Shown: positions 14,664 to 33,060, counted from the first letter of the stretch. The stretch: 33,978 bases of DNA from Eggerthellaceae bacterium (GCA_017440565.1 JAFSHA010000057.1:1-33978), one strand, 5' to 3'. A program made the numbers and translations. Notes: generated from the sequence alone by a model not told the origin.

Positions 14664-16760
14664 ATGGGTGGGATTCCAGAACTGTTCGGAAGCATGGTGT
14701 TTGACGACAGGGTCATGAAGGCGACTCTCTCCGCAAACGTGTACCAATCGCTGCGCAAGACCATCGACGAGGGGCTTGCGCTTGACGTCGAGGTGGCAAA
14801 CGCCGTCGCCGAGGCGATGAAGGATTGGGCCGTGTCCAAGGGTGTAACCCATTTCACCCATTGGTTCCAGCCCCTCACCGGCATCACTGCCGAGAAGCAT
14901 GACAGCTTCATCGCCCCTTCTCCCGATGGCGGCGTGATCATGGAGTTCTCCGGAAAGGAGCTCATCAAAGGAGAGCCGGATGCGTCGTCGTTTCCGTCGG
15001 GCGGTCTGCGCGCAACGTTCGAGGCGCGTGGCTATACGGCATGGGACCCCACCAGCTACGCGTTCATCAAGGGCACGACGCTGTGCATCCCCACGGCCTT
15101 CTGCTCCTACACCGGCGAGGCGCTTGACAAAAAGACCCCGCTTTTGCGCTCCATGGAGGCGCTGAACCGCCAGGCTCTGCGCATTCTGCGCCTCTTCGGC
15201 AACGACGAGGTCAAGCGCGTAAGCGCCTCGGTTGGCCCCGAGCAAGAGTACTTCCTGGTCACGCGCGAGATGTACGATCAGCGACCCGACTTGCGCTTTA
15301 CCGGGCGCACGCTGTTTGGCGCCCCCGCGCCTAAGGGTCAGCAGATGGACGATCACTACTTCGGCGTCATCAAGCCCCGCGTGGCGGCGTTCATGGCCGA
15401 GCTCAACGAAGAGCTGTGGAAGCTCGGCATCCTCGCGAAGACCGAGCACAACGAGGTCGCCCCCGCCCAGCACGAGCTCGCGCCCATCTACACCACCACC
15501 AACGTGGCAACCGACCACAACCAGCTCACCATGGAGATCATGCAGAGGGTCGCCGCGAAGCACGGGCTTGTCTGCCTCCTGCACGAAAAGCCCTTCGCAG
15601 GTGTGAACGGAAGCGGAAAGCACAACAACTGGTCCATTGCCACCGATAGCGGCCAGAACCTGCTTTCCCCGGGTGACACCCCGGGCGAGAACGTCCAGTT
15701 CCTGCTGTTCCTCTGCGCCGTCATCAAGGCCGTCGACGACTTCCAAGACCTGCTTCGCCTCGCAACCGCAACGGCTGGAAACGACCATCGCCTCGGCGCC
15801 AACGAAGCTCCTCCGGCTGTGGTTTCCATCTTCCTCGGCGATGAGCTCAACGCCGTGCTCGAGGCCATCGAGAACGACGAGCCGTACGTTGGCGCCGAGA
15901 AGGCGCAGATGCGTCTTGGCGTTGATGTCCTCCCGCCTTTCAGCCGCGACACCACCGACCGCAACCGCACGAGCCCCTTCGCGTTCACGGGAAACAAGTT
16001 CGAGTTCCGCATGCTGGGCTCTTCGAACTCCATCGCATGCGTGAACATCATGCTCAACACCGCGGTCGCAGAGAGCCTCAAGATCTTCGCCGATCGTCTC
16101 GAGGGCGCCGAGGACTTCGAGCAGACCCTGCACGAGATGATCAAGAGGACCATACGAGACCATCGCCGCATCATCTTCAACGGCAACGGCTATGACGACG
16201 CCTGGATTGAGGAAGCCGTCGAGAAGCGCGGACTGCTCAACTACCGCACCACTCCCGATTGCATGCCTCACCTCCTCGATGACAAGAACGTGAGGATGCT
16301 GACTTCCCACGGCGTGTTCACGCTCTCCGAGCTCAAGTCGCGTACCGAGATCATGCTCGAGAACTACTGCAACGTCGTCGAAATCGAGGCGGCAACCATG
16401 AGGGAGATGGCGCTCTCGCAAATCTTGCCCGCCGTTGAATCCTACGTCGCCGAACTGGCGGCAGCCGCGGCGGCGAAGAGGTCTGTCGCACCCAGTCTCG
16501 CCTGCGCCTACGAGGCCGAGACGGTAGTCAGGCTTTCCGAGCTTGCCGATCGCATCTTCCAAGCGTCGGAGGAACTCGGGGAGGCCATGGCCAGCCTAGA
16601 GCAAGCTTCTGACGTGGTTGAAAGGTCTCGCAAGATCTGCGACGAGGTTCTTGCGAAGATGGACGCGCTGAGGACTCCGGCCGATGAGGCGGAGACCCTC
16701 ACCTCGAGGAAGCACTGGCCGTTCCCCACGTACGGCGACCTGCTCTTCGGGGTCGACTAG
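14664..16760 (+). CDS. glnN: glutamine synthetase, type III (GlnN)
   Basis: A 698-residue type III glutamine synthetase, a family of about 700-730 residues with little similarity to the 447-residue GlnA in this window. It makes glutamine from glutamate and ammonia and occurs as double hexamer rings in known members. The signature opening is [19 protein letters not shown], followed by [59 protein letters not shown] and [19 protein letters not shown]. The C-terminal 200 residues are mostly helical. ATG 14664 is chosen because AAGGAGAG lies six bases upstream; in-frame ATGs at 14589 and 14646 lack this. The purine/pyrimidine gene run begins 92 bp later. Confidence 0.93.
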   Translation: MGGIPELFGSMVFDDRVMKATLSANVYQSLRKTIDEGLALDVEVANAVAEAMKDWAVSKGVTHFTHWFQPLTGITAEKHDSFIAPSPDGGVIMEFSGKELIKGEPDASSFPSGGLRATFEARGYTAWDPTSYAFIKGTTLCIPTAFCSYTGEALDKKTPLLRSMEALNRQALRILRLFGNDEVKRVSASVGPEQEYFLVTREMYDQRPDLRFTGRTLFGAPAPKGQQMDDHYFGVIKPRVAAFMAELNEELWKLGILAKTEHNEVAPAQHELAPIYTTTNVATDHNQLTMEIMQRVAAKHGLVCLLHEKPFAGVNGSGKHNNWSIATDSGQNLLSPGDTPGENVQFLLFLCAVIKAVDDFQDLLRLATATAGNDHRLGANEAPPAVVSIFLGDELNAVLEAIENDEPYVGAEKAQMRLGVDVLPPFSRDTTDRNRTSPFAFTGNKFEFRMLGSSNSIACVNIMLNTAVAESLKIFADRLEGAEDFEQTLHEMIKRTIRDHRRIIFNGNGYDDAWIEEAVEKRGLLNYRTTPDCMPHLLDDKNVRMLTSHGVFTLSELKSRTEIMLENYCNVVEIEAATMREMALSQILPAVESYVAELAAAAAAKRSVAPSLACAYEAETVVRLSELADRIFQASEELGEAMASLEQASDVVERSRKICDEVLAKMDALRTPADEAETLTSRKHWPFPTYGDLLFGVD

Positions 16761-16852
16761 GCGGGTACCTGCGGCGCGGATCGGCACGGAAGTCGGCTCG
16801 CGCCGCCTTTGTTTTCTCATGCGACACGGCTCAAGCGGAAAGGGGATGGCCC

Positions 16853-17587
16853 ATGGAAAGGCTCGATCAACTCTACGAGGGAAAGGCCAAGCGCGTCTAC
16901 CGCACCGACGACGAGCGCTTTCTCGTCGTGGAGTACAAGGACGACGCCACCGCCTTCAACGGGCAGAAGAGGGGCACCATTGTTGGCAAGGGAGCCGTCA
17001 ACAACCGCATGAGCAACGTTCTCATGCGCTACCTCGAAAGCAACGGCGTGCCGACGCACCTTGTCGAGGAGCTCTCCGAGAGGGAGACGCTCGTTTACGC
17101 CGTTCAGATCATACCGCTCGAGGTTATCGTGAGAAACGTAGCTGCCGGCTCCTTTGCCAAGCGCTGCGGGATTGATGAGGGCCGCGTGCTCGATCGGCCG
17201 ACGATCGAGTTCTCCTACAAGAACGATGAGCTGGGAGACCCGCTCATAAACGCCTACCACGCCAAGGCGCTCGGCCTTGCGAGCGACGACGAGATCGAAG
17301 AAGTCAAGCGCCTCGCATTCCGGATCAACGACTTGCTGCGTGAGTTCTGGCTTTCCTGCGGCATCACTCTGGTCGACTTCAAGCTCGAGTTCGGCAGGAC
17401 GGATGATGGCACGGTGATCCTCGCCGATGAGATCAGCCCCGACACGAGCCGCCTTTGGGATGCGGAAACGGGCGAACGGCTCGACAAGGACCGTTTCCGC
17501 CGAGACCTCGGCGGCGTCGAGGAGGCTTACGTTGAGGCCATGCGCCGTGTTCGCGACCGTTTGGAAGAGGGGGGAGAGGCCCTATGA
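16853..17587 (+). CDS. purC: SAICAR synthase (PurC)
   Basis: A 244-residue enzyme that joins CAIR and aspartate with ATP in de novo purine synthesis. Recognisable blocks are [27 protein letters not shown], the signature [27 protein letters not shown] and [12 protein letters not shown]. Length is standard for the bacterial form. ATG 16853 has AAGGGGAT upstream. It opens a long co-directional run; its stop overlaps purA by 4 bp. The 92-bp gap from glnN has no obvious operator or strong promoter, so read-through from glnN is possible. Confidence 0.95.
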   Translation: MERLDQLYEGKAKRVYRTDDERFLVVEYKDDATAFNGQKRGTIVGKGAVNNRMSNVLMRYLESNGVPTHLVEELSERETLVYAVQIIPLEVIVRNVAAGSFAKRCGIDEGRVLDRPTIEFSYKNDELGDPLINAYHAKALGLASDDEIEEVKRLAFRINDLLREFWLSCGITLVDFKLEFGRTDDGTVILADEISPDTSRLWDAETGERLDKDRFRRDLGGVEEAYVEAMRRVRDRLEEGGEAL

Positions 17588-18861
17588 CGAACAGCGCGAT
17601 CGTGGGGGTGATGTGGGGCGATGAGGGGAAGGGCCGCATGGTCGACCTGCTCACGGATAACTACGACGTCGTCGTGCGCTTCCAAGGAGGCGGAAACGCC
17701 GGGCACACCGTCGTCAACGAGCGCGGGACGTTCGCGCTGCACCTGCTGCCCTCGGGCATCTTCCGCGACGGCGTGGTGAACGTTCTCGGCAACGGGGTGG
17801 CCGTAGACCCCCAGAGCCTTGTCGAGGAGATAGACTCCCTCGCAAAACGCGGCGTGGCCGTAACCCCCGAGAACCTCAAGATCAGCGACCGCGCGTCGCT
17901 CGTCCTGCCCTGGCATCGCGACCTCGACGAGCTCGAGGAGCTCCGCCTGGGAGAGCGCAGGTACGGCTCAACGAAGCAGGGCATCGCCCCCTTCTACGCC
18001 GACAAGCACCAGAAAAAGACCGTCCTTGCCGGCGAGCTGTTCTATCCGGACGACCTCAGGCGGCATCTGGCCGAGCTGCTTGAATGGAAGAACCTCACCT
18101 TGACCGAGGTGTACGGGTCGAAGCCTTACTCGATCGAGGACTTGGAGGCGTGGCTTGAAGGGTGCTGTGAGAGGATGCGCCCCTTCGTCTGCGACACGGC
18201 GGCTTTCCTCGAGCGCGCGCAGGGCGAGGGCAAAAACATTCTGTTCGAGGCCCAGCTGGGTTCGTTGCGCGACCTTGACTACGGCATTTACCCCTTTACC
18301 ACGTCGTCGAACACCACCGCCGCCTACGCGCCCATCGGATCGGGGCTTCCCTCGGCCCGCATCGACAACGTGATCGGCGTGATGAAGGCCTATTCGACCT
18401 GCGTGGGCGAGGGCCCCTTCGTCTGCGAGCTGCGGGGGGAGGACGCCGAGCCCCTGAGGGAGGCTGGGGGCGAGTACGGCGCCAAGACGGGCAGGCCGCG
18501 CAGGGTGGGTCCTGTCGATCTTGTCGCTGCGCGCTACGGGGTCAAGGTCCAGGCTGCGAACGAGATCGCCCTCACGAAGCTCGACGTCCTGAGCTTCATG
18601 GAGCGCATCCCGGTGTGCGTCGCGTATCTCATGGGCGGAAGGGAAACCGAAGACTTCCCGTTTCCCCTGGCGTTGGATTCCGCCCTTCCCGTCTACGAAT
18701 ACGTCGACGGCTGGATGTGCGACATCTCGGGCGCGCGAACGTGGGAGGACCTGCCTTGTAAGGCCCGCGAGTACGTCAGCCTGCTGGAACGCCGCATCGG
18801 ATGCCCTATCACCTACGTCTCGGTAGGCCCCGAACGCGACAGCATCATCGTGAGGAAGTGA
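17584..18861 (+). CDS. purA: adenylosuccinate synthetase (PurA)
   Basis: A 425-residue enzyme converting IMP, aspartate and GTP into adenylosuccinate, the first step to AMP. The GTP/IMP site [14 protein letters not shown] and [12 protein letters not shown] are clear, followed by [38 protein letters not shown] and [17 protein letters not shown]. The usual WGDEGKGK has Arg for the last Lys. [10 protein letters not shown] marks the divergent PurA subgroup seen in some anaerobes rather than the common TRRGIGPAY. It is translationally coupled to purC (ATGA overlap), and purB follows after 8 bp. Confidence 0.95.
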   Translation: MTNSAIVGVMWGDEGKGRMVDLLTDNYDVVVRFQGGGNAGHTVVNERGTFALHLLPSGIFRDGVVNVLGNGVAVDPQSLVEEIDSLAKRGVAVTPENLKISDRASLVLPWHRDLDELEELRLGERRYGSTKQGIAPFYADKHQKKTVLAGELFYPDDLRRHLAELLEWKNLTLTEVYGSKPYSIEDLEAWLEGCCERMRPFVCDTAAFLERAQGEGKNILFEAQLGSLRDLDYGIYPFTTSSNTTAAYAPIGSGLPSARIDNVIGVMKAYSTCVGEGPFVCELRGEDAEPLREAGGEYGAKTGRPRRVGPVDLVAARYGVKVQAANEIALTKLDVLSFMERIPVCVAYLMGGRETEDFPFPLALDSALPVYEYVDGWMCDISGARTWEDLPCKAREYVSLLERRIGCPITYVSVGPERDSIIVRK

Positions 18862-18869
18862 GGAACGAC

Positions 18870-20285
18870 ATGAGAGACGCCTACGAGTCACCGCTTGCGT
18901 CGCGTTACGCATCAAAGGAGATGCTCGGGCTGTTCTCGCCTGATACCAGGTATCGCACGTGGAGGCGTTTGTGGGTAGCGCTTGCGCGCGCCGAGATGAA
19001 GCTCGGGCTTCCCATCGCGCAGGCTCAGGTGGACGAGATGGCGGCCCATATCGAGGACATCGACTACGAGTGCGTCTCCGCACGCGAGGCTCAGGTGCGC
19101 CATGACGTCATGGCGCACGTCCATGCCTTCGGCATCGCGGCTCCCTCGGCCGCCGGCATCATGCATCTGGGAGCTACGAGCTGCTACGTCACCGACAACG
19201 CCGACCTCGTGATCTACCGCGAGGCGCTCGGCCTCGTTCGCATCGGACTCGTGGAGGTCATCGCGAACCTCGCGGATTTTGCAGACGCGCACAAGGCGTT
19301 GCCCACGCTCGGCTACACTCACTACCAGCCCGCGCAGCTCACCACGGTGGGCAAGCGCGCGACCCTCTGGATGCAGGATCTGGTGGCCGATGTCGAGGAG
19401 ATCGACCATATCCTGTCCACGATGAGGTTTCTTGGATGCCGGGGCACCACCGGCACCGAGGCGAGCTTCATGGAGCTGTTCGAGGGAGATGAGGCGAAGA
19501 TCGACGCCATGAACCGCCTCATCGCCGACGAGTTCGGCTTCGCCGACCTGTTCGACGTTTGCGGGCAGACCTACCCGCGCAAGGTGGACACGCGCATCCT
19601 GAACGCGCTTTCGGCGGTGGCCCAGAGCTGCCACCGAATGGCCTGCGACATCCGGCTTCTGCAGCACGACCGCCAGATCGAGGAGCCTTTCGAGGAGGGC
19701 CAGATCGGCTCGTCGGCCATGGCCTACAAGCGCAACCCCATGCGCAGCGAGCGCATATGCTCGCTTGCGCGCTACGTCATGGCCGATGCGGGCAACGCGG
19801 CCATGACGGCCTCGTCGCAGTGGCTCGAGCGCACGCTCGACGACTCGGCGAACCGCCGCATCGCCATCCCGGAGGGCTTCCTGGCCGTTGACGCCATCCT
19901 GCGCCTTTCGCGCAACGTGACGAGCGGGCTTGTGGTGAACGAGGGCGTGATCGAACGGGAGGTGCGCACCTACCTTCCCTTCATCGCGACGGAAAACCTC
20001 CTCATGGAGGCCGTCAAGCGGGGTGGGGACCGGCAGAGGCTCCACGAGGTGATAAGGAGCTGCTCTATGGAGGCTGTCGCTCAGATGAAGGAGGGCGGCG
20101 CCTGCGATTTGATGGAAAGGCTCGCATGCCATCCGGAGTTCGCCCTTACCCGCCAAGAGGTAGACGAGCTGCTCGATCCTGCTCTGTACACGGGTCGCGC
20201 GGCCCGCCAGGTGGAAGCCTTCCTTGCGAACGTTTCCGCCCTGACGTCGACCGCCGTCCGAAACGCCGTCGAGATCGACCTGTGA
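18870..20285 (+). CDS. purB: adenylosuccinate lyase (PurB)
   Basis: A 471-residue fumarase/aspartase-superfamily lyase that acts twice in purine synthesis: SAICAR to AICAR, and adenylosuccinate to [49 protein letters not shown] and the flexible signature loop [17 protein letters not shown] are visible. The start [15 protein letters not shown] at 18870 is preceded by GAGGAA; the upstream in-frame ATG at 18801 lies inside purA and adds unrelated sequence. Together with purC and purA it groups the aspartate-using purine steps. Confidence 0.95.
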   Translation: MRDAYESPLASRYASKEMLGLFSPDTRYRTWRRLWVALARAEMKLGLPIAQAQVDEMAAHIEDIDYECVSAREAQVRHDVMAHVHAFGIAAPSAAGIMHLGATSCYVTDNADLVIYREALGLVRIGLVEVIANLADFADAHKALPTLGYTHYQPAQLTTVGKRATLWMQDLVADVEEIDHILSTMRFLGCRGTTGTEASFMELFEGDEAKIDAMNRLIADEFGFADLFDVCGQTYPRKVDTRILNALSAVAQSCHRMACDIRLLQHDRQIEEPFEEGQIGSSAMAYKRNPMRSERICSLARYVMADAGNAAMTASSQWLERTLDDSANRRIAIPEGFLAVDAILRLSRNVTSGLVVNEGVIEREVRTYLPFIATENLLMEAVKRGGDRQRLHEVIRSCSMEAVAQMKEGGACDLMERLACHPEFALTRQEVDELLDPALYTGRAARQVEAFLANVSALTSTAVRNAVEIDL

Positions 20286-20299
20286 GAAGGGAAAACGGG

Positions 20300-21835
20300 A
20301 TGGAAGAGAAGATCCTCGTCCTCGATTTCGGAGGGCAGTACGACCAGCTCATCGCGCGGAAAGTGCGCGCGCAGCACGTCTATGCCGAGATCAGGCCCTA
20401 CGATAGCGTGGGGGTCGACGAGATAGCCTCCGGCCGCTATGCCGGGATCATCTTCACGGGCGGGCCTCACAGCGTCTACGCCGAGGACGCCCCCACCGTG
20501 GACGCTCGCATGCTCAATGCGGGGATACCCGTTCTGGGCATCTGCTACGGTCATCAGCTCATGGCGCACCTTGCAGGCGGCGCTGTGGCTAGCGCGCATC
20601 GCGGCGGCGAGTACGGCAAGACGGCGGTGCGCACGCTCGAGAACGTCCTGTTTGCTGGGATACCCCCCGAGAGCATCTGCTGGATGAGCCATTTCGACGA
20701 AGTCATCGAGCCGCCTGAGGGTTTCGAGGTCATCGCGCGTACGTCAAAGTGCCTGTGCGCTGCCATGTGGGACGAGTCGCGTCGGCTGTTCGGCGTGCAA
20801 TTTCACCCCGAGGTGGCCCATACCGCCTACGGCGAGCGGCTTCTGCACAACTTCCTCTTCGAGGTGTGCGGCTGCGTCGGCAGCTGGAGCATGGGGGACT
20901 TCATCACGCGTGAGGTCAAGACTCTGAGAAGCGAGCTCGAGGGAAAGCGCGTCCTGCTCGCCCTTTCCGGCGGCGTTGATTCCTCCGTTGCGGCCGCGCT
21001 TCTCCATAAGGCGATAGGCAGCCGCCTCACCTGCGTGTTCGTCGATCACGGCCTTCTTCGCAAGGAGGAGGGCGCATTTGTCGAAAAAACGTTCGGCGAA
21101 CGCCTCGGGGCTAGTTTCGTGAGGGTCGACGCTCGCGAGCGCTTCCTCGGCCGCCTTGCCGGCGTTACCGACCCGGAGTGCAAGCGCGGCATCATCGGCG
21201 AGGAATTCGTCCGCGCATTCGAGGACGAGGCTCGCAAGCTCGACGGCGTCGAGGTGCTCGCGCAGGGAACTATCTATCCCGATATAGTCGAGAGCGGCCG
21301 AGGCGGATCGGCGGTTATCAAGAGTCACCACAACGTGGGCGGCCTGCCCGCGGCAATGGAGTTTTCCGAGGTGGTGGAACCGCTGCGCGACTTGTTCAAG
21401 GACGAGGTACGCGAGGTAGGCGAGCGATTGGGCCTGCCTGCCGAGCTGGTGTGGCGCCAGCCCTTCCCAGGCCCGGGACTTGCGGTGCGCGTCATCGGCG
21501 AGGTCACCGAGGAGAGGCTTGCCATCCTGCGCGAGGCGGACGCGATCTTTCGCGAGGAGGTGGAGAAGGCAGGCTGCGCCGAATGCGCGAGCCAGTACTT
21601 CGCCGTGCTCACCGACCTTCGCAGCGTGGGGGTCAAGGGTGATGCGCGAACGTACGGCTACGTCGTCGCTCTCAGATCGGTCACGACGGACGACTTCATG
21701 ACGGCGGAATGGACGCGCCTGCCTTATGCCGTGCTCGAGCGCGCCGGGAGCAGGATAGTCAACGAGGTGGCGGACGTGAGTCGTGTGGTGTACGACATCA
21801 CCGGCAAACCCCCGGCCACCGTGGAGTGGGAGTAG
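20300..21835 (+). CDS. guaA: GMP synthase, glutamine-hydrolysing (GuaA)
   Basis: A 511-residue two-domain enzyme that aminates XMP to GMP. The N-terminal class I amidotransferase has [28 protein letters not shown], nucleophile Cys82 in [12 protein letters not shown] and His in [11 protein letters not shown]. The ATP pyrophosphatase domain follows with [15 protein letters not shown], then the dimerisation domain with [17 protein letters not shown] and the C-terminal [16 protein letters not shown] 20300 is fixed by the family N-terminus and AGAAGGG upstream. It lies 14 bp after purB and 3 bp before glmS. Confidence 0.96.
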   Translation: MEEKILVLDFGGQYDQLIARKVRAQHVYAEIRPYDSVGVDEIASGRYAGIIFTGGPHSVYAEDAPTVDARMLNAGIPVLGICYGHQLMAHLAGGAVASAHRGGEYGKTAVRTLENVLFAGIPPESICWMSHFDEVIEPPEGFEVIARTSKCLCAAMWDESRRLFGVQFHPEVAHTAYGERLLHNFLFEVCGCVGSWSMGDFITREVKTLRSELEGKRVLLALSGGVDSSVAAALLHKAIGSRLTCVFVDHGLLRKEEGAFVEKTFGERLGASFVRVDARERFLGRLAGVTDPECKRGIIGEEFVRAFEDEARKLDGVEVLAQGTIYPDIVESGRGGSAVIKSHHNVGGLPAAMEFSEVVEPLRDLFKDEVREVGERLGLPAELVWRQPFPGPGLAVRVIGEVTEERLAILREADAIFREEVEKAGCAECASQYFAVLTDLRSVGVKGDARTYGYVVALRSVTTDDFMTAEWTRLPYAVLERAGSRIVNEVADVSRVVYDITGKPPATVEWE

Positions 21836-21838
21836 CCC

Positions 21839-25301
<3,463 letters not shown>

Positions 25302-25302
<1 letters not shown>

Positions 25303-26732
25303 TGGGCGTGCACGAGGAATGCGGGGTTTTGGGCGTATGGGCACCTGAGCCTGTCGACGTCGCCCACATGGCGTACCGGGGCCTGTTTGCCCTGCAGCAT
25401 CGCGGACAGGAGAGCTGCGGTATCGTCGTGAACGACGACGGCGTGTTCGTCTCGCATAAGGACCTCGGGCTGGTGGGCGAGTCGTTCTCGGCGTCGACGC
25501 TTAAGGCCATGCCCCGGGCGTCCATGGCGATCGGCCACGTACGCTACGGCACGACCGGCGCCTCGAGCAGGAAAAACTGCCAGCCAATCGAGGTCAACCA
25601 TCAGAAGGGGCGCATGGCCATCGCTCACAACGGCAATCTGAGCAACGCCTCGGCCTTGCGCGACGCTCTCGAGCTCGAAGGCGCGATTTTCCATACGACG
25701 AGCGACACGGAGACGATAGCCTACGTCGTCACACGCAAGCGCCTGACCTCATCGTCCATCGAGGAGGCGCTTTCGGCAGCCATGGGGGTCCTCGAGGGGG
25801 CGTACTCGCTCGTGCTCATGTCGCCCCGCAAGCTCATCTGCGCGCGCGACCGCCACGGCTTTCGCCCATTGTGCTACGGCCGAACTGACGAGGGCGCCTA
25901 CGTGATTGCCTCGGAAAGCTGCGCGCTTGCGGCGGTGGGCGCCCGATTCGTGCGCGACGTCGAGCCGGGCGAGATCCTCGTGTTCGGGGACGGCGGGCCT
26001 GCTTCGCGGCGCGAGCACTGCAGGACAAAGGAGAAGCGCACCTGCATTTTCGAGCACATTTACTTCGCGCGTCCCGATTCGGTGATCGACGGCGTCTCCG
26101 TGCAGGATGCGCGCCTGCGCGCGGGTCGCATTCTGGCCGAGGAGCATCCCGTAAGCGCCGACATCGTCGTGGGGGTGCCGGATTCGGGCCTTGCCGCGGC
26201 GCTTGGCTATGCGCAGGCGTCAGGCATTTCCTACTCGATCGGCCTGGTCAAGAACGGCTACGTGGGACGCACCTTCATTTCTCCGGGGCAGGGCTCTCGC
26301 GTTGACAAGGTCAGCATGAAGCTCGCCGCCGTCGAGCAGAGCGTGAGCGGGAAGAGCGTCGTCCTCGTCGACGACTCCATCGTGCGCGGGACTACCTGCG
26401 CGCGCATAGTGCGCCTTTTGCGCGATGCCGGAGCCAAGGAGGTTCACATGCGGGTTTCCGCCCCGCCTTTCCTGCATCCGTGCCACTACGGCACCGACAT
26501 AGACTCCCGGGACAACCTCATAGCCTGCAGGCTTCCCGTCGAGGGGATAGCCGTCGAGATCGGCGCCGATAGCCTTGGGTACCTGCCTGTAAGCCGCTTG
26601 GGCGAGCTGATCGGCGGGCAGGGGTTTTGCTCGGCCTGCTTCGACGGCCGGTATCCGACGGCGGTTCCCGATGACGTTCGCAGGGACCGCTACGAGCGCA
26701 GGTTCTCCGAGGTTGACTTGGAGGGACGATGA
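25302..26732 (+). CDS. purF: amidophosphoribosyltransferase (PurF)
   Basis: A 476-residue enzyme catalysing the first committed purine step, glutamine plus PRPP to phosphoribosylamine. The short leader MGVHEE precedes Cys7, the nucleophile exposed by propeptide cleavage. RGLFALQHRGQES, GHVRYGTTG, AHNGNLSNA and SDTETIAY follow. The PRPP loop VLVDDSIVRGTTC is at about 353-365. Cys248, Cys394, Cys443 and Cys446 match the four ligands of the 4Fe-4S cluster of the Bacillus-type enzyme, so this is the oxygen-sensitive form. The start shares one base with the pyrG stop; longer upstream frames would hide Cys7. Confidence 0.95.
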
Positions 26733-26746
26733 GGGAGGAATCGAAG

Positions 26747-27830
26747 ATGGTGGAAAACGACAGGCGGATCATCCTGGAGGGGGGCTCGTTTTTCGACGGG
26801 ACGGGTTTCGGCGCCGAGGTCGACCGCGTGTGCGAGGTCGTCTTCAACACGTCTGTGGTGGGGTACCAGGAGATTCTCTCCGATCCCTCGTACGCCTACC
26901 AGGCAGTGGTGATGACCTACCCGCTCATAGGCAACTACGGTATGGCCGACGACGACTACGAGGCGCAACGCCCGGCCGCAGGGGCGCTCATCGTGCGCGA
27001 TTATTGCGACGAGCCCTCGAACTTCCGCAGCGCAGAGACGCTTTCGACGGTGATGCGGCGCTTCGGCATCCCCGGCATCGCCGGCATCGACACGCGCACG
27101 CTTACCCGCTCGATCCGCGACGGAGGAAGCCGCCGCGCGCTCATCACCAAGGCCTCGACGAGCATCGAGGAGGGCCTTGCCATCATTGCCGCGACGCCGG
27201 TTCCCACCGATGCCGTCTCGTTTGCGAGCCGAAGAGAGCCGCACGTGTACCGTACCGCGCACGAGAGGCACCACGTGGTGGCCATCGACTGCGGTATGAA
27301 GGCCAACATCGTACGCTCGCTTTCTGAGCGGGGATGCAGGGTGTCGGCTGTTCCCTGGAACACGCGTGCCGAGGACATCATGCGCCTTAAGCCCGACGGC
27401 GTTCTGGTCTCGAACGGGCCGGGCGATCCGGCCGATGTGCCCGAGGTGGCGGCGACTGTGCGCGGGCTTGTCGGGACGGTGCCGATGTTTGGCATCTGCT
27501 TGGGGCATCAGATAATCGCCCGCGCTTACGGGGCTCGAACCTACAAGCTGAAGTTCGGCCACCGAGGGGGAAACCACCCCGTGCGCAACCTCCTGACGGG
27601 GCGCGTCGAGATAACGTCGCAGAACCACTCCTACGCCGTCGATGGGAAAAGCTTGGCGGCTACGCCCCTTTCCGTCACGCACGTGAACGTGCTCGACGGC
27701 ACGGTGGAGGGCTTAAGCTGCGAGCGGGATCGCGTGATGTCGGTCCAGTACCACCCCGAAAGCGCGCCCGGCCCCCAGGACAGCGCCTATCTGTTCGATG
27801 AGTTCGTCGCGATGATGGAAGGGGCACGCC

Positions 27831-27838
<8 letters not shown>
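26747..27838 (+). CDS. carA: carbamoyl-phosphate synthase small subunit (CarA)
   Basis: A 363-residue glutaminase subunit that delivers ammonia to CarB for carbamoyl phosphate, used for arginine and pyrimidines. RIILEGGSFFDGTGFGAE, VVFNTSVVGYQEILSDPSY, nucleophile Cys251 in FGICLGHQIIARAYGA and QYHPESAPGPQDSAYLF are visible. ATG 26747 is preferred because GGGAGGAA sits eight bases upstream. ATG 26729, overlapping the purF stop by 4 bp, has its GGAGGG only three bases away but remains possible (369 residues). The stop overlaps carB by 8 bp, so the two are made together. Confidence 0.94.
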
Positions 27839-31013
<3,175 letters not shown>

Positions 31014-31045
31014 CGTGCCGCGTGGCATGTCGGAAAGGAGCATTC

Positions 31046-31867
31046 GTGGCGGTTCTAAGGTTCACGAAAATGCACGGGCTCGGAAACGACTACCTCTACG
31101 TGCTGGGAAACCCGGACAAGGCGCTTGAACGCTACGGAATAAGCGCCCCTGATATGTCGAGGAGGCTTTCCGAGCGCCATTTCGGGGCCGGGTCCGACGG
31201 CATGATCTGGATCGCCCCGTCGGAGGCGGCCGACTGCGCCATGCGCATCTTCAACGCGGACGGAAGCGAGGCCATGATGTGCGGAAACGGCATCCGCTGC
31301 GTCGCCAAGTACGCCTACGAGAGGGGGCTTGTCGACCGCATGCGCATGAAGATCGAGACGCTCTCGGGCATCCGCGAGGTGGCCGTGGAGGCCGACGTGC
31401 GCGGTCGGGTTCTGCGGGCGTCGGTCGACATGGGCGCGGCGGAGGTGGGAAAGCGCCTCATCGTCGAGGCGGGGGAGGCTTTGAGCTGTGTTCCGGTGAA
31501 CGTCGGCAACCCCCATGCCGTGGTGTTCGTCGAGGATGCGGAGCGCGCACCGGTCGGAGAGGCCGGGCCCATTGTGGAGCATAGCCCCCAGTTTCCGGAC
31601 GGCGTGAACGTCGAGTTCGTGGAGGTAAGGGGAAGAAGCGAGCTTCGCATGAGGGTCTGGGAGCGCGGAAGCGGCATCACCATGGCATGCGGCACGGGTG
31701 CGTGCGCAAGCGTGGCCGCCGCGCTGGCCTGCGGCTTGGTCGAAGGCGGTGCGCCCGTTACGGTCTGCTTGGACGGCGGCTGCCTCGACGTTTTCGCCCG
31801 CGAGGACGGTGCGCTCGTCATGGCGGGCCCTGCCGAGTTCGTTTACGAAGGAGAGGTCGAGCTATGA
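31046..31867 (+). CDS. dapF: diaminopimelate epimerase (DapF)
   Basis: A 273-residue enzyme converting LL- to meso-diaminopimelate for lysine and peptidoglycan. RFTKMHGLGNDYLYV is the family N-terminus. The two catalytic cysteines are Cys79 in AMMCGNGIRC and Cys215 in TMACGTGACASVAAAL. GTG 31046 is chosen as start because AAGGAG lies six bases upstream and it gives the usual N-terminus; GTG 31010 overlapping the carB stop would add 12 unrelated residues. The stop overlaps dapL by 4 bp, and DapF acts directly on the DapL product. Confidence 0.94.
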   Translation: MAVLRFTKMHGLGNDYLYVLGNPDKALERYGISAPDMSRRLSERHFGAGSDGMIWIAPSEAADCAMRIFNADGSEAMMCGNGIRCVAKYAYERGLVDRMRMKIETLSGIREVAVEADVRGRVLRASVDMGAAEVGKRLIVEAGEALSCVPVNVGNPHAVVFVEDAERAPVGEAGPIVEHSPQFPDGVNVEFVEVRGRSELRMRVWERGSGITMACGTGACASVAAALACGLVEGGAPVTVCLDGGCLDVFAREDGALVMAGPAEFVYEGEVEL

Positions 31868-33060
31868 TCGAGATGAACGTCCACTACGCCGAACTGAAAG
31901 AGTCGTACCTGTTCGCCGGTATCGCGAAGAAGACGGAGGCTTACCTCGAGCGGCATCCTGGGAGCCGCCTCCTTCGCCTCGGCATAGGAGACGTCTCCCT
32001 GCCGCTGGCGCCGGCGGTCATCGAGGCATTGCACGAGGCGGTGGACGACCAGTCCCGCAAAGAGAGCTTCCAAGGCTACCTCCCGGAATGCGGCGCCCCG
32101 TTTCTGCGCGAGGCGATCGCCCGGCACTACGCAGAGAGCGGGGTCGAGGTGGCGCCGAAGGAGGTTTTCATATCAAGCGGGGCAAGCGATGAGCTGGGCG
32201 ACATCCTCGACCTGTTCAGCCCGCGAAGCGCGGCGCTTGTCGTCGAGCCGGCGTACCCAGCCTACGTCGATGCGAACGTGATGGCGGGTCGCAGGGTCGA
32301 AAGGCTCGAGGCAGGCAAAGACGACGGCTTCGCCCCTTGGCCCGATCCCGAGGCAAAGGCCGACCTCATCTACCTGTGCTCTCCGAGCAACCCGACCGGC
32401 TCCGTCTACTCCCGAAAGAAGCTTCAAGCCTGGGTCGATTACGCGAACGAGCGGGGTGCCGTCATCCTGTTCGATGCGGCCTACGAGGCGTTCATCGAGG
32501 ACCCCGGGACCCCGCATAGCATCTTTGAGATCGACGGCGCGCGCACCTGCGCCATCGAGATCTGCTCCTTGTCGAAGACGGCTGGCTTTACCGGCACGAG
32601 GCTTGGGTACACCATCATCCCGAAGGAGCTGAGACGCGAGGGCCTATCGCTCGACGGCATGTGGACGCGCAACCGAACAACGAAGACCAACGGGGTCAGC
32701 TACATCATCCAAAAGGGGGCTGCCGCTGTCTTCACCCCCGAAGGCCGACGCCAAATCGAGGGAAACATCAAAGTCTACAAGGGTAACGCCCGCGTGATCA
32801 CGGGGGCGCTGTCCGAGCTTGGCATCTGGTACTGCGGCGGCGAGAACGCGCCGTACGTGTGGATGGAGTGCCCGAACGGCATGTTGAGCTGGGAGTTCTT
32901 CGATTATCTGCTCGAGGAGATACAAGTGGTGGGCACGCCGGGCGAGGGATTCGGGGTCTGCGGCGAGGGTTTCTTCCGGCTGTCTTCCTTCGGGGATCCC
33001 GATGACACGATCGAGGCTATGGAGCGTCTGAAGGGGCTTCTGCGGGGTGCTTGCGCGTAA
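31864..33060 (+). CDS. dapL: LL-diaminopimelate aminotransferase (DapL)
   Basis: A 398-residue PLP-dependent class I/II aminotransferase. It makes LL-diaminopimelate from tetrahydrodipicolinate with glutamate as amino donor, replacing the acylated DapD/C/E route. The N-terminus MNVHYAELKESYLFAGIAKK and RLGIGDVSLPLAPAVIEAL are typical of DapL. ISSGASDELGDI, CSPSNPTGSVYSR and the PLP lysine Lys238 in CSLSKTAGFTGTRLGY are visible. The start ATG 31864 overlaps dapF; the frame open upstream lies inside dapF. It ends the long run and is followed by the amt regulatory region. Its need for glutamate ties it to nitrogen supply. Confidence 0.93.
   Translation: MIEMNVHYAELKESYLFAGIAKKTEAYLERHPGSRLLRLGIGDVSLPLAPAVIEALHEAVDDQSRKESFQGYLPECGAPFLREAIARHYAESGVEVAPKEVFISSGASDELGDILDLFSPRSAALVVEPAYPAYVDANVMAGRRVERLEAGKDDGFAPWPDPEAKADLIYLCSPSNPTGSVYSRKKLQAWVDYANERGAVILFDAAYEAFIEDPGTPHSIFEIDGARTCAIEICSLSKTAGFTGTRLGYTIIPKELRREGLSLDGMWTRNRTTKTNGVSYIIQKGAAAVFTPEGRRQIEGNIKVYKGNARVITGALSELGIWYCGGENAPYVWMECPNGMLSWEFFDYLLEEIQVVGTPGEGFGVCGEGFFRLSSFGDPDDTIEAMERLKGLLRGACA

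Noticed and set aside
14610-16562. A 650-residue open frame on the minus strand opposite glnN
   Set aside because: The plus strand encodes an unmistakable type III glutamine synthetase; the antisense frame has shadow-type composition (many Val, Leu, Asp, His, Gly) and no motifs.
16761-16852. A phased operator between glnN and purC
   Set aside because: I found no TAAAC/GAAAC pentamers in 11-bp register here, only a weak CGGC/GCCG hairpin near 16794-16805.
21836-21838. A glmS ribozyme upstream of glmS
   Set aside because: Only 3 bp separate guaA and glmS, so there is no room for a leader ribozyme.
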